Source: CAWBXL01 sp963837365
GTDB taxonomy: Bacteria > Acidobacteriota > Terriglobia > Terriglobales > Acidobacteriaceae
Length of the DNA: 64,000 nt
Assembly (NCBI GenBank): GCA_963837365.1
Contig: CAWIMW010000003.1
Location: 911,533-975,532, forward strand
Direction: 5' to 3'
Positions 9,013-17,519 of the stretch are shown here, piece by piece; the first letter of the stretch is position 1; each line of letters opens with the position of its first letter. A model generated the notes under the pieces. That model worked only from the letters and a program-made list of their open reading frames with translations, made no database searches and was not told where the DNA came from. The position numbers and the translations under genes were made by a program.

Positions 9013-9026
9013 TAGGTACACACCTA
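9013..9026. promoter_or_regulatory. Inverted repeat TAGGT-ACAC-ACCTA in the leader of the hybrid kinase
   Basis: A perfect 5-bp inverted repeat with a 4-base loop lies 8-21 bases upstream of the kinase start codon (ATG at 9005 on the minus strand). In the mRNA it would put the AGG-containing ribosome-binding region in a small hairpin. It may alternatively be a short operator in the 136-base divergent promoter region shared with the HD-GYP gene. Chance occurrence is possible. Confidence 0.3.
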
Positions 9027-9141
9027 CGCTTTTCCTTGATACCACGTCCGTGCCAGTTACCAATCCGATTTCCATGACCTATAGTTACTTTCGGAACTTA
9101 GGGGTTCAGCTAGAATGGCCCTACACTAAGGTTGGATTTCC

Positions 9142-10230
9142 ATGCCTGCTGAAAGAATTCTGGTCGTTGACGACGAAGAAACGATCCGCGAGATCGTATG
9201 CTCGATGCTCACCTCGTGCAACTACCAATGCCGCCAAGCGGCATCGGGGCTTGAGGCGCTAGCTTTACTTGAGTCCGGCGAGGAATTCGAGTTGATGCTT
9301 TCCGACCTGATGATGGCGGGACTGGACGGGAATGGCTTGCTGGAAAAAACTAAAGAAAAATTTCCCGATATGCCGGTGGTCATGGTGACTGCGGTGCACG
9401 ATATTTCTGTGGCGCTGGCGGCCATCCGCAATGGCGCCTATGACTACCTGCTGAAACCGTTCGAGCGGGAGCAACTTCTGGCTACGGTGCGACGCGCACT
9501 GGAAAACCGCCGGTTGAAATTAGAGAACCGTACTTATCAGACAAACCTTGAGACACTGGTCACAGCGCGAACTGAGCAGTTGCGCAAGGCCATGACCAGC
9601 CTGGAGCGATCGTACGACATCACACTCGAAGCTTTGGGTGACGCGCTCGACTTGAAAGATGCGGAAACCGAGGGCCACTCCCGACGCGTGACCGCATATA
9701 CCATTGCCATCGCGCGGCATATGGGGCTGAATGCCGACCAAATCCGCGTCATCGCGCGCGGAGCATTTTTGCACGACATTGGCAAGATGGCGATTCCCGA
9801 TGCAATTCTGCGCAAGCCTGGGAAGCTTGATCCGGATGAAGTCGCAATTATGCGGGAGCACTGCTATCGCGGGTTCCAGCTTTTGAAGCGCATTCCCTTT
9901 CTCGGGGAAGCGTCAGAAATTGTCTACTCTCACCAGGAACGCTACGACGGCACTGGTTATCCTCGCGGACTAAAAGGCGAAGAAATCCCGCTGGGATCAC
10001 GCATCTTCTCGGTGGCCGACACGCTGGATGCGATCACTTCTGACCGTCCTTATCGTCCGGCACAGAGCGTCAAAGCCGCGAAGGAAGAGATCCAGCGATG
10101 GTCGGGACGGCAGTTTGATCCCGAAGTGGTGAAGGCGTTTCTTTCCATGCCGGACAACATTTGGGAGGATTTGCGCCGCGAGATCGAAGCGCAAAGCTCC
10201 GGTTATAGTTACTCGGCGAAGGCCCACTGA
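9142..10230 (+). CDS. Response regulator: receiver domain plus HD-GYP c-di-GMP phosphodiesterase
   Basis: 362 residues from ATG 9142. The receiver (5-120) is complete: VVDDEE acidic pocket, phospho-accepting aspartate in LMLSDLMMAGLDG, and lysine in YLLKPFE. A linker helix leads to the HD-GYP domain (165-340), with GHSRRV, the metal-binding FLHDIGKMAIPD and the HQERYDGTGYPRGLKGEEI signature. HD-GYP proteins hydrolyse cyclic di-GMP. The canonical HD and GYP residues are all present, so activity is expected. Divergent pairing with the sensor kinase, separated by 136 bases, suggests a shared pathway in which the kinase phosphorylates this free-standing receiver. Confidence 0.95.
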   Translation: MPAERILVVDDEETIREIVCSMLTSCNYQCRQAASGLEALALLESGEEFELMLSDLMMAGLDGNGLLEKTKEKFPDMPVVMVTAVHDISVALAAIRNGAYDYLLKPFEREQLLATVRRALENRRLKLENRTYQTNLETLVTARTEQLRKAMTSLERSYDITLEALGDALDLKDAETEGHSRRVTAYTIAIARHMGLNADQIRVIARGAFLHDIGKMAIPDAILRKPGKLDPDEVAIMREHCYRGFQLLKRIPFLGEASEIVYSHQERYDGTGYPRGLKGEEIPLGSRIFSVADTLDAITSDRPYRPAQSVKAAKEEIQRWSGRQFDPEVVKAFLSMPDNIWEDLRREIEAQSSGYSYSAKAH

Positions 10231-10322
10231 TCCCGCGCAACGTTCTGCCAGTAGTCCTTGGTTGGTCCCTTCCAAGAAACCCACTCTCAGGCATATAACG
10301 AAGGAAGAGGTATACCTTTGCT

Positions 10323-11055
10323 ATGAGAAATGCCATCAAGACCTTACTCGCAATGCTCCCGCTCTTGTTCGTGCCGCCGGTTCTCGCACAAACCTCTCCT
10401 AGCGTTGCCGCTCAGCCCAACACTATTTTTGCCGGCGGCGATGGTAAGTTTGAATCGCCTCCCGATACAGCGGTGTTGAGCTTTTACATCTCAGCGCAGG
10501 AAAGCACTTCTCGCACGGCTTACGACCACGCCGCTAAATCCGTGGAACAAGTACGCGAGATTCTGCGCGCGCAACGGAATCGATCCCAAGACGGCGGAGA
10601 TCAGTTCTTTTTCTTCCAACCCTGTGTACGACTACAAAGACCCAAAGCGAAAACTGATCGGCTATCAGGTGGGGGCAAGCGCTACCATTAAATTTAAGGA
10701 CTTCACCAAGTTCCCGCCAATCCTGCAACAGCTGGCGGATGCAGATATCAATAACAACCAGTCTTTGAGCTATACGCTGGAAGATATTGACGCGGCAAAG
10801 AGTAAGGCCGTGGAAGACGCCTACCGCCGAGCACGTGCGTCAGCCAATGCTGTGGCTCATGCTGCGGGCAGGGCTTTAGGAGAGCTTTCCTACGCTTCAG
10901 TGGATGTTTCCGAAGGTGGCGGGGTTCCTTATCCCGTCCTGTCCAGGACGGTAATGGCATTGAGAGGGGCGAATGTTCCGGCGCCCACTGAGGAATTCAC
11001 GCCGCAGAAGGTAGTGGTGACCGCGCACGTCAATGCTTTATTCGAATTGAAGTAA
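10323..11055 (+). pseudogene. SIMPL-domain (DUF541) secreted protein, interrupted by a +1 frameshift
   Basis: Reading starts at ATG 10323 with a signal peptide (cleavage near PVLAQ) and enters the SIMPL/DUF541 domain, but leaves the frame in the run CGCGCGC at 10566-10572. Dropping one base there (for example C10572) restores a continuous protein through RANGIDPKTAEIS and NPVYDYKDPKRKLIGYQV to the end at 11055 (FELK). The intact product would be about 243 residues, the normal size of an E. coli YggE-like periplasmic/outer-surface protein linked to oxidative stress. The alternating CG run is a plausible site for either a slippage mutation or a sequencing error. If real, the gene is inactive. 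Confidence 0.85.
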
Positions 11056-11062
11056 CGGCATA

Positions 11063-11788
11063 CTACCGGGAAACCTGCTGTACCGAAGATTCGGCGTTCG
11101 GGACCCTGGCTGCATCAAGCGGCACCTCGCGCTGGATGACCATTTCAACGGTTGTACCGGCTTCCAGGCGCACATCGTTGCCTCGCCCGAATAAGGCGAT
11201 GGCGGCGCCAAGTGCGGCACCAGCACCAGCTCCCGCCAAAGTACCGCCCGTGGAACGGCTGGCCAAGGCGCCGATCAGCGCTCCGCCTTCCGCTCCCTTG
11301 CCGGCACTGGTGGCAATTTTCTCCGCGTCTTTGCCTTTTTGGCTGTCCTGCTGCACCGAGCCTTCCGCGCCCTTCATGGTTGTGTTGTCAGAACCAGGGA
11401 CATTGTCGATGGCACCGGGGAGCATTACGGTATAGCCGTTGGGAAAGATGAGTGTGGTGAAGTGCATTAGCATTTCGGCGCGGCCTTTGATGTGCCCGGC
11501 GCGCTGTACCTGCATGATTTTTCCCTGGACGTAGGTGCCGGCGGGAATCAGTATGTGGTCATTGGCTACAACCGGGAAACTGGTGTGCGCGTAAACCGGA
11601 TCGCCCTCACGCGCATGCTTGGTTGAGATTGCATGCTGCAAGACCACCGGGACCTTGGTTCCGGCAGGGATCACCAACTGTTTTGGGGTCTCGCTCTTGG
11701 GAGACGCCGCGGGTATTGAAGAATCAGCTGAGCTCGATTGGCCCAATGCAATGGCAGGCACAAGCAGCAAGATAGACAGTAACCGCAT
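11063..11788 (-). CDS. Secreted glycine-zipper protein of the TrbI/VirB10-like type
   Basis: 241 residues from ATG 11788 with GAGAGG upstream; a longer open frame to 11890 lacks support because only the internal methionine begins a signal peptide (MRLLSILLLVPAIALGQ). After a Ser-rich spacer comes a beta-rich domain with LVIPAGTKVPVVLQHAIST, PAGTYVQGKIMQV and LIFPNGYTVMLPG, then a glycine/alanine-rich zipper (about 165-205, GAGAGAALGAAIALFG) that could insert into a membrane. It is a paralogue of the gene at 31121-31747. Function is unknown; such proteins are often labelled TrbI-like without any conjugation genes nearby, as here. Confidence 0.75.
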   Translation of the reverse strand: MRLLSILLLVPAIALGQSSSADSSIPAASPKSETPKQLVIPAGTKVPVVLQHAISTKHAREGDPVYAHTSFPVVANDHILIPAGTYVQGKIMQVQRAGHIKGRAEMLMHFTTLIFPNGYTVMLPGAIDNVPGSDNTTMKGAEGSVQQDSQKGKDAEKIATSAGKGAEGGALIGALASRSTGGTLAGAGAGAALGAAIALFGRGNDVRLEAGTTVEMVIQREVPLDAARVPNAESSVQQVSR

Positions 11789-11906
11789 ACGGGAAACCTC
11801 TCTTTTGGCAAGTCGGCCATAGACTAGTCGACGGGGCCGATTATAGAACCGACTGCGAACTATTGCAGTACGATGCGCGGGAAATCGCAATTAGTTGGAT
11901 TGTGGC

Positions 11907-14273
11907 TCACTTATAGATCAGATAAGTCTGGCGTAGCTTGGTGAAGCCATCCAGCGCGTCCTGCCACTCCTGGGCGATGCGGCGTGGATCCTGGCCTTGA
12001 GAGAGGGCGTCAAACACCGCCTGATTCACCAGCAGATCTTTCATTTTTTCCAGTTGGAATTGGTCGCCATATAGTTTGTGCAGGGCGGCGGCCAATTCGA
12101 CACCAAGTTCTGGGGCATCCAGCGTATTACGCTCTACCAGCACGATGTTTACACCCTGGCATAGCTGGCCGGAATAAACGCTGGAATTGGGAGTGAACTC
12201 GGTCGGGACAAAGCGCACGCCGGAGATATTTCTCGCGTTCAGATAGCTGGCAAGTTCTTTGGCCTTGATCCAGGGTGCGCCGAGTAACTCGAAGGGGCTA
12301 TCCGTTCCCCGGCCGACAGATACATTCGTGCCCTCAACCAGGGCCACTCCCGGATAGAGAGCTGCCTGCGTCAGGTTGCGAAGATTGGGCGATGGATTGA
12401 TCCACGATAGCCCGGTCGAGTCATACCAATCCCCTCGCAGCCATCCCTCCATGGGAACCACGGTCAGCTTGGCGTTGATCTTGCGTTCTGCGTTAAACAT
12501 TTTTGCCAGTTCGCCGAAGGTCATTCCGTGGCGGACAGGGAGTGGAAAATAGTTGGTGAAGCTCTCGTGCCCTGTATCCGAAATGGGGCCCTGAACGATC
12601 GAGCCGGTAATAGGATTTGGCCTGTCTAGCACGATGACCTCGACATTGGCTTTGGCTGCCTCTTCGAGGAAGTATCCCAGCGTGGTTTCGTAGGTATAGA
12701 AGCGCGCGCCCGCGTCCTGAAGGTCAATGACAATCGCATCCAGATTTTTTAAGGCATCCGGCGAGGGACGACGCGACGCGTCGCTGCCTCCATACACACT
12801 TAGCACGGGAATACTTGTGACCGGATCTTTTGAGTCCCCGACATTGGTAGTGTCGACATTACCGGCGATTCCATGTTCTGGGCTAAAGATGGCATCCAGG
12901 GAAACTCCTGGCGTTTGGGCCAGGACATCAATTGTGCGTCTTCCCTGCGAATCGACTCCGGTTTGATTGGTGAGCAGGCCAATTTTTCTTTTGTCTTCTT
13001 TGTCCGGAGCCAGGCGCAGGGCGTCGAAATTGTGTGATTCCAGAACGTCAATGCCCGTCTGCACGTTTCCATTTCGAAAAGCGACGCGACGCGCTGCCGC
13101 CTGGCCGTCACTGTACCCGGTGATGCGCTCCCAGCGCAGTTGTTCCTTTTCGTCCACCGTAAGCGGAAGAGTCGCGGCCACCGCTGTGGCAACCTTCGCC
13201 CGCAAGGCCACCGCACTTCCTCTTCCTCGCGGATGCACGGAATTTGCCAGGATGATAATGAAAGTGTGTGTGGTTGGGTCTATCCAGAGTGATGTCCCGG
13301 TAAAACCGGTATGCCCGTACGAACCTACCGGCAACAAGGACCCTCGATTGCTGGAAAGCTGCGAATCAATGTCCCATCCCAGTCCGCGAAGGACGGTTGC
13401 ATTGGGTGGCTGGGCCGGCCGCGTCATTTTCTCGACCATCTGCGGGGACAAGACTGTGGAACCATTCATCAAAGCCGTCGCGAACTTGGCCAGATCATCG
13501 GCGGTGGAAAAAAGTCCGGCGTGGCCGGCGACTCCCCCCATGCGTCGCGCGGTAGGATCATGCACGACTCCGCGCAGCATCTTGCCGTTTTCGTCGAGGT
13601 CGGTGGGAGCAATTTTGGGCCGCCAGGAGACTGGAGGCAGGAAACGCGTGTGCGTCATCCCCAGGGGAACAAAGATGTGGGTCTCGCAATAGCGGTCGAG
13701 CGAAGTGTCGGTCACGCTCTCCACTAAGGCCCCGAGCACGATGAAATTAATATCGCTGTATTGAAAGCGTGAACCGGGGGGAGAAACTAATTTCTCCGCG
13801 TAAGCCATCGACAACGCAGCGTCATGGCCTTGCCAGGGAGTGGATAGGTCCAGATCATCGCGCAAGCCCGAGAAATGGGTCAACAGATCGCGGACGGTTA
13901 CATCCTCTTTGCCGTTTTGAGAAAATTGGGGCAGGTATTTGGAGACAGGATCGGTCAGCCGCACTTCGCCCCGCTGGATCAATTGCATGACCGCGGTCGT
14001 AGTGGCAACAACCTTCGTGAGCGACGCGATGTCGAAGATCGTGTCCTCAGTCATACGCTCGGTTTTCGGGTCTACCGCGCGATTGCCGATGGCCTTTTTG
14101 TAGAGCACCTGGCCATCGTGCTCGACCAGCACTACTGCTCCGGGTACTTCGCGGTTGTCCACGGCATCGTGAATGATGGAATCGAGGACCTGAAGGCGGG
14201 AAGGCTGGACCGCCGCGGCAGCATGCCTCCGTCTGTGCTTTTGCACGGGAAAGACAACCCCGCACAGAAGCAA
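11907..14273 (-). CDS. Fusion of a serine beta-lactamase-fold hydrolase with an exo-N-acetylmuramidase (NamZ, DUF1343)
   Basis: 788 residues as read from TTG 14273; the true start is uncertain because the frame continues upstream with a hydrophobic stretch but no ATG. Residues about 30-370 are a class C beta-lactamase/transpeptidase-like domain with SLTK (nucleophile Ser84 and Lys87), YSD at 172-174 and the HTGFTGT triad. Residues about 395-785 are the DUF1343/NamZ domain (IGLLTNQTGVDSQGRRTID, IFSPEHG, DLQDAGARFYTYE, LDRPNPI, GRGTDSPFELLGAPW). NamZ enzymes (GH171) release MurNAc from the non-reducing ends of peptidoglycan chains. The hydrolase half would act on peptide or ester bonds in the same polymer. 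A murQ gene lies 4.5 kb away, in line with MurNAc recycling. Confidence 0.9.
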   Translation of the reverse strand: MLLCGVVFPVQKHRRRHAAAAVQPSRLQVLDSIIHDAVDNREVPGAVVLVEHDGQVLYKKAIGNRAVDPKTERMTEDTIFDIASLTKVVATTTAVMQLIQRGEVRLTDPVSKYLPQFSQNGKEDVTVRDLLTHFSGLRDDLDLSTPWQGHDAALSMAYAEKLVSPPGSRFQYSDINFIVLGALVESVTDTSLDRYCETHIFVPLGMTHTRFLPPVSWRPKIAPTDLDENGKMLRGVVHDPTARRMGGVAGHAGLFSTADDLAKFATALMNGSTVLSPQMVEKMTRPAQPPNATVLRGLGWDIDSQLSSNRGSLLPVGSYGHTGFTGTSLWIDPTTHTFIIILANSVHPRGRGSAVALRAKVATAVAATLPLTVDEKEQLRWERITGYSDGQAAARRVAFRNGNVQTGIDVLESHNFDALRLAPDKEDKRKIGLLTNQTGVDSQGRRTIDVLAQTPGVSLDAIFSPEHGIAGNVDTTNVGDSKDPVTSIPVLSVYGGSDASRRPSPDALKNLDAIVIDLQDAGARFYTYETTLGYFLEEAAKANVEVIVLDRPNPITGSIVQGPISDTGHESFTNYFPLPVRHGMTFGELAKMFNAERKINAKLTVVPMEGWLRGDWYDSTGLSWINPSPNLRNLTQAALYPGVALVEGTNVSVGRGTDSPFELLGAPWIKAKELASYLNARNISGVRFVPTEFTPNSSVYSGQLCQGVNIVLVERNTLDAPELGVELAAALHKLYGDQFQLEKMKDLLVNQAVFDALSQGQDPRRIAQEWQDALDGFTKLRQTYLIYK

Positions 14274-14415
14274 TAGCCCTATTCCGCAAAAGACAAAGCA
14301 GCGGCAACGCGAATTTGCAGTGATGTGCAGGATGCTTCGACTTTACACAACTGACGGCGGATTGCTCAAGGAACCGGGGTAAGGGGGTACCGGATATAGC
14401 ACAGGCGGTTGGTAC

Positions 14416-15285
14416 CTAATGGCGGCCAACACGAGCGGACTTAGCCTGAAAGTCCTGGGACGGCAGTTCTTTCACCGCGGGTGCTGGCCGGCGGTACAGG
14501 AAGGCAACAACCCCACAGATACAGATCAAGAAGACAATCGCTACTTCAATAGCTATATGGTGCGGTCCAGAGACGATAATTCGCATGACTGCACGAATAG
14601 GCTTGCGGATGTCCCCAAATAATGTTCCCATTTCGAACATCGTTAAAAATGCTATTGGGTAGAAGAACTGCGGTTTAGCGTCCGCAAAAGCCAGCACCCG
14701 ACGGGTTAACACCGAGTCCGCCCATCGGGCTTTTAGTGCTGCCCAGACGGTGAATACTCCGATGGCAGCGCCAACGACGATGTCCGAAACATAGTGGATG
14801 CCCAGATAGAGCCGAGGCAGGCAGACCCATACCGCCAAATACAGCACAATGGGAACGGTGAGACGGCGCGACAACCAGATCAAGCCAAATCCCAAAGCGC
14901 ACAAATATGCTCCGTGATCGCTGGGAAACGCACTCCAATTCATGAAGTTGGTTGGCGGTGGAAAGGACAGCGGGTAGTGGTGCAAATTGGGATCATATAA
15001 GGGACGCACCCGAAAGGGCGCGAATGTCGCCACCATCCGGGTAAAAAACAGACCGAGAATGGTTCCGGCAAGGATGGTCAGGATTGTTGCACGACGCTGC
15101 TGCTGTTGGCGGTCCTCGCGAAACCAGAAATACCAATACATCGCAATCAGCAAGCCACTTTTGAAAAGGATGTTGGATTCCTGATGAGACACGAAGCGAT
15201 CCAGAAACCAGCCGCCGTGAAACTGGCTCAGCCAGTAGTAAACATCCAGATCGACATTCTGTATGAAGTGCAATAGGCCATACAT
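14416..15285 (-). CDS. PAP2-family membrane phosphatase
   Basis: About 289 residues from ATG 15285 (GTG 15294 adds three). Six or so membrane helices carry the three phosphatase motifs: FAPFRVRP (motif 1, with the K replaced by the preceding aromatic region), FPSDHGAYLCAL (motif 2, PSDH) and LPRLYLGIHYVSDIVVG (motif 3, R-x5-H-x3-D). The family dephosphorylates lipid phosphates such as undecaprenyl pyrophosphate or phosphatidate at the periplasmic face. Given the wall-recycling neighbours a role in undecaprenyl phosphate recycling is possible but not shown. Confidence 0.88.
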   Translation of the reverse strand: MYGLLHFIQNVDLDVYYWLSQFHGGWFLDRFVSHQESNILFKSGLLIAMYWYFWFREDRQQQQRRATILTILAGTILGLFFTRMVATFAPFRVRPLYDPNLHHYPLSFPPPTNFMNWSAFPSDHGAYLCALGFGLIWLSRRLTVPIVLYLAVWVCLPRLYLGIHYVSDIVVGAAIGVFTVWAALKARWADSVLTRRVLAFADAKPQFFYPIAFLTMFEMGTLFGDIRKPIRAVMRIIVSGPHHIAIEVAIVFLICICGVVAFLYRRPAPAVKELPSQDFQAKSARVGRH

Positions 15286-15849
15286 AGTCGCCACTACCTG
15301 CTACCCTGCTCAATCATTGCTGGAGAAATCGGTTCGGTTACTGCCTGGGCCCCACTGCTGGAACAACTCGGTGGCCAGGAGGTTACAAGATCCAAAACCA
15401 GCTTTATATGGCACAAACGAGCCATGATCAACTTCGTAACCGTCGATCTAAATCGCCCGGTAGTACACACCTGTTAGTAATGTCGCCAAGTGCATTCTTG
15501 GGCCGCACAATGTTGGGATGGACTCGCCGTTCTTTTTTGATTTTCTGCAACCTGTCGCGGTGGGAGTTGCGTCGGTATTCGCTCTAGTGTTAATCACCTG
15601 GCTAGGCACATCACGCCGCCCGTTCACCACAAGTCGCAGAACCACCACCTGAGTACTGCTGTTGCCGATTTTCCATTCCAGCACTTCCATCGAACCCTGT
15701 GGATTGGCTTCGTCCTCCATCTGAATGCGGAATCTTGCGGTTGTTCAGTCACTAATTTGACTGGGTCCAAGGGCGCATGAGATAGTGGCCAGCTTTAACC
15801 GTCATAGTCGGCGGTTGACACAAAACGTCCGGAGTTTGCGTCTCTCAAC
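15286..15849. other. Intergenic region with one doubtful small frame
   Basis: This 560-base stretch contains no gene I can identify. The only notable frame is on the minus strand at 15448-15720 (90 residues); its first 40 residues (DEANPQGSMEVLEWKI...) look protein-like with strand-forming composition, while the rest does not, so it may be a remnant of a gene or chance. No ribosome-binding site or membrane segment is evident. The last 60 bases must hold the promoter of the DUF47-pit operon. Confidence 0.5.
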
Positions 15850-16464
15850 ATGGTCACCCTCATCCCGAAAGATACCAGTTTTTTTCGCATGTTCTCTGAG
15901 ATGTCGGACAATCTGGTCACGGGGGCCCGCACGCTCGTGGACTTATTTGCCAGCTATCGGGATGTAGAAAAAACAATTGAGACAGTGCAGAAGATCGAAC
16001 GCCACGGCGATGAGTTAACTCATGGCGTGATGACGAAACTGAATCAGACTTTCATTACTCCCTTTGACCGGGAAGATATCCATCAACTGGCGTCTTCCTT
16101 GGACGATGTTCTGGATTTCATCAACGCTTCGGGTGCACGACTCGTCATGTATCGCATCACCAATCCGCCGCCCGCAGCAGGAGAATTGGCCAAGATCATC
16201 CTGCTTCAGAGCCAGGAATTGCAGAAGGCGGTCGGTCTTTTGCAGAAGAACGGGGACATTCTTACACATTGCGTGGAAATTAACCGTCTGGAAAATGAAG
16301 CTGACCAGGTGTCACAAAAAGGCATTGCAGAGTTGTTTGATCACGAGAAAGATCCGATCAATCTGATTAAGACCAAGGAACTGCTCGAGTTTCTGGAACG
16401 AGCCACCGACAAGGCGGAGGATGCCGCCAATGTGCTGGAAACTGTAGTCCTAAAGAACACCTAA
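15850..16464 (+). CDS. DUF47-family PhoU-like accessory protein of Pit phosphate transport
   Basis: 204 residues from ATG 15850, all-helical and without membrane segments. Sequence features match the DUF47/PhoU-like family: LIPKDTSFFRMFSEMSDN at the N-terminus, ITPFDREDIHQLASSLDDVLDFI in the first half, and the repeated pattern NRLENEADQV followed by LLEFLERATDKAEDAANVLE. Members sit in operons with Pit-type phosphate carriers and modulate them, perhaps with bound metals. The pit gene starts 29 bases downstream, so co-transcription and joint function are likely. Confidence 0.92.
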   Translation: MVTLIPKDTSFFRMFSEMSDNLVTGARTLVDLFASYRDVEKTIETVQKIERHGDELTHGVMTKLNQTFITPFDREDIHQLASSLDDVLDFINASGARLVMYRITNPPPAAGELAKIILLQSQELQKAVGLLQKNGDILTHCVEINRLENEADQVSQKGIAELFDHEKDPINLIKTKELLEFLERATDKAEDAANVLETVVLKNT

Positions 16465-16493
16465 CGAAAACTCACGGATAAACGGGAAAACTG

Positions 16494-17519
16494 GTGAAGC
16501 CTGAGCTCCTGCTGCTGATCATCACGATTCTGGTCGCGCTGACGTTCGACTTCCTCAACGGGTTTCACGATGCCGCCAACAGCATTGCCACCGTGGTTTC
16601 CACCCGCGTGCTTTCTCCTAAACTCGCCGTAGCCTGGGCGGCATTCTTTAACTTCGTGGCCGCGTTTTTACTGGGCACTGCGGTGGCTAAGACCATTGGC
16701 AGAGGCATGATCCAGATTGATTCAGTGACTCAGTATGTAGTCATCACAGGGTTATTTGGAGCGATTGTTTGGGACTTGTTGACTTGGTGGTGGGGACTGC
16801 CCACTTCCTCTTCGCACGCTCTGATCGGCGGCTATGCCGGAGCAGCGGTGATGCGCTCAGGATGGCACGTCATTATCGCCGAGGGTTGGCACAAAACTCT
16901 GATTTTCATTGTAGTCGCGCCGATCATGGGGCTCATTCTGGGCTTTGCATTCATGGTTGCCATCTTTTGGCTGCTACGAGATCGGGCCCCGCAAAAAATT
17001 GACGCATGGTTCCGAAAGCTGCAATTGCTATCGGCGGCGGCCTACAGCCTCGGGCATGGAGGCAATGATGCCCAGAAGACGATGGGGATTGTGGCCAGCG
17101 CCCTGTACGGCGCTCATTACTTGACCGCGCAGGAGTTGGCCGGGAACTGGGGGAAGTTCCACTGGCCCATCATTCTGGCAGCGCATGCGGCGATTGCGTT
17201 GGGGACATATCTTGGCGGGTGGCGGATTGTTCACACCATGGGATCGCGCATCACCAAGCTCAAACCGGTGGGCGGCTTTTGCGCGGAATCTGCCGGCGCG
17301 ATCACTTTGTTTGCGACAGCTTTGGCGGGGATTCCGGTCAGCACCACGCATACCATCACTGGGGCTATCGTGGGCGTGGGAGCTACGCACCGGCTTTCGG
17401 CTGTGCGCTGGGGAGTCGCGCGGAGGATTGTTTGGGCCTGGATTCTGACGATTCCGGCATCGGCTTTAGTCGCCGCTGTGGCGTTCTGGTTGGTTCAGTT
17501 GGTACATCCTGGTGCATGA
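16494..17519 (+). CDS. pit: Low-affinity inorganic phosphate transporter, Pit family
   Basis: 341 residues from GTG 16494. About ten membrane helices with the two inverted Pit signature repeats: NGFHDAANSIATVVSTRVLS near the N-terminus and GHGGNDAQKTMGIVASALYG in the second half; the pair GFHDAAN/GGNDAQK is diagnostic. The transporter imports metal-phosphate with protons across the cytoplasmic membrane. It follows the DUF47 accessory gene directly. Its 3' end overlaps by eight bases the nominal GTG start of the next gene. Confidence 0.95.
   Translation: MKPELLLLIITILVALTFDFLNGFHDAANSIATVVSTRVLSPKLAVAWAAFFNFVAAFLLGTAVAKTIGRGMIQIDSVTQYVVITGLFGAIVWDLLTWWWGLPTSSSHALIGGYAGAAVMRSGWHVIIAEGWHKTLIFIVVAPIMGLILGFAFMVAIFWLLRDRAPQKIDAWFRKLQLLSAAAYSLGHGGNDAQKTMGIVASALYGAHYLTAQELAGNWGKFHWPIILAAHAAIALGTYLGGWRIVHTMGSRITKLKPVGGFCAESAGAITLFATALAGIPVSTTHTITGAIVGVGATHRLSAVRWGVARRIVWAWILTIPASALVAAVAFWLVQLVHPGA

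Noticed and set aside
12967..13692. A 241-codon plus-strand frame
   Set aside because: Antisense to the beta-lactamase-NamZ fusion, with Arg/Ser/Pro-rich composition and no family resemblance.
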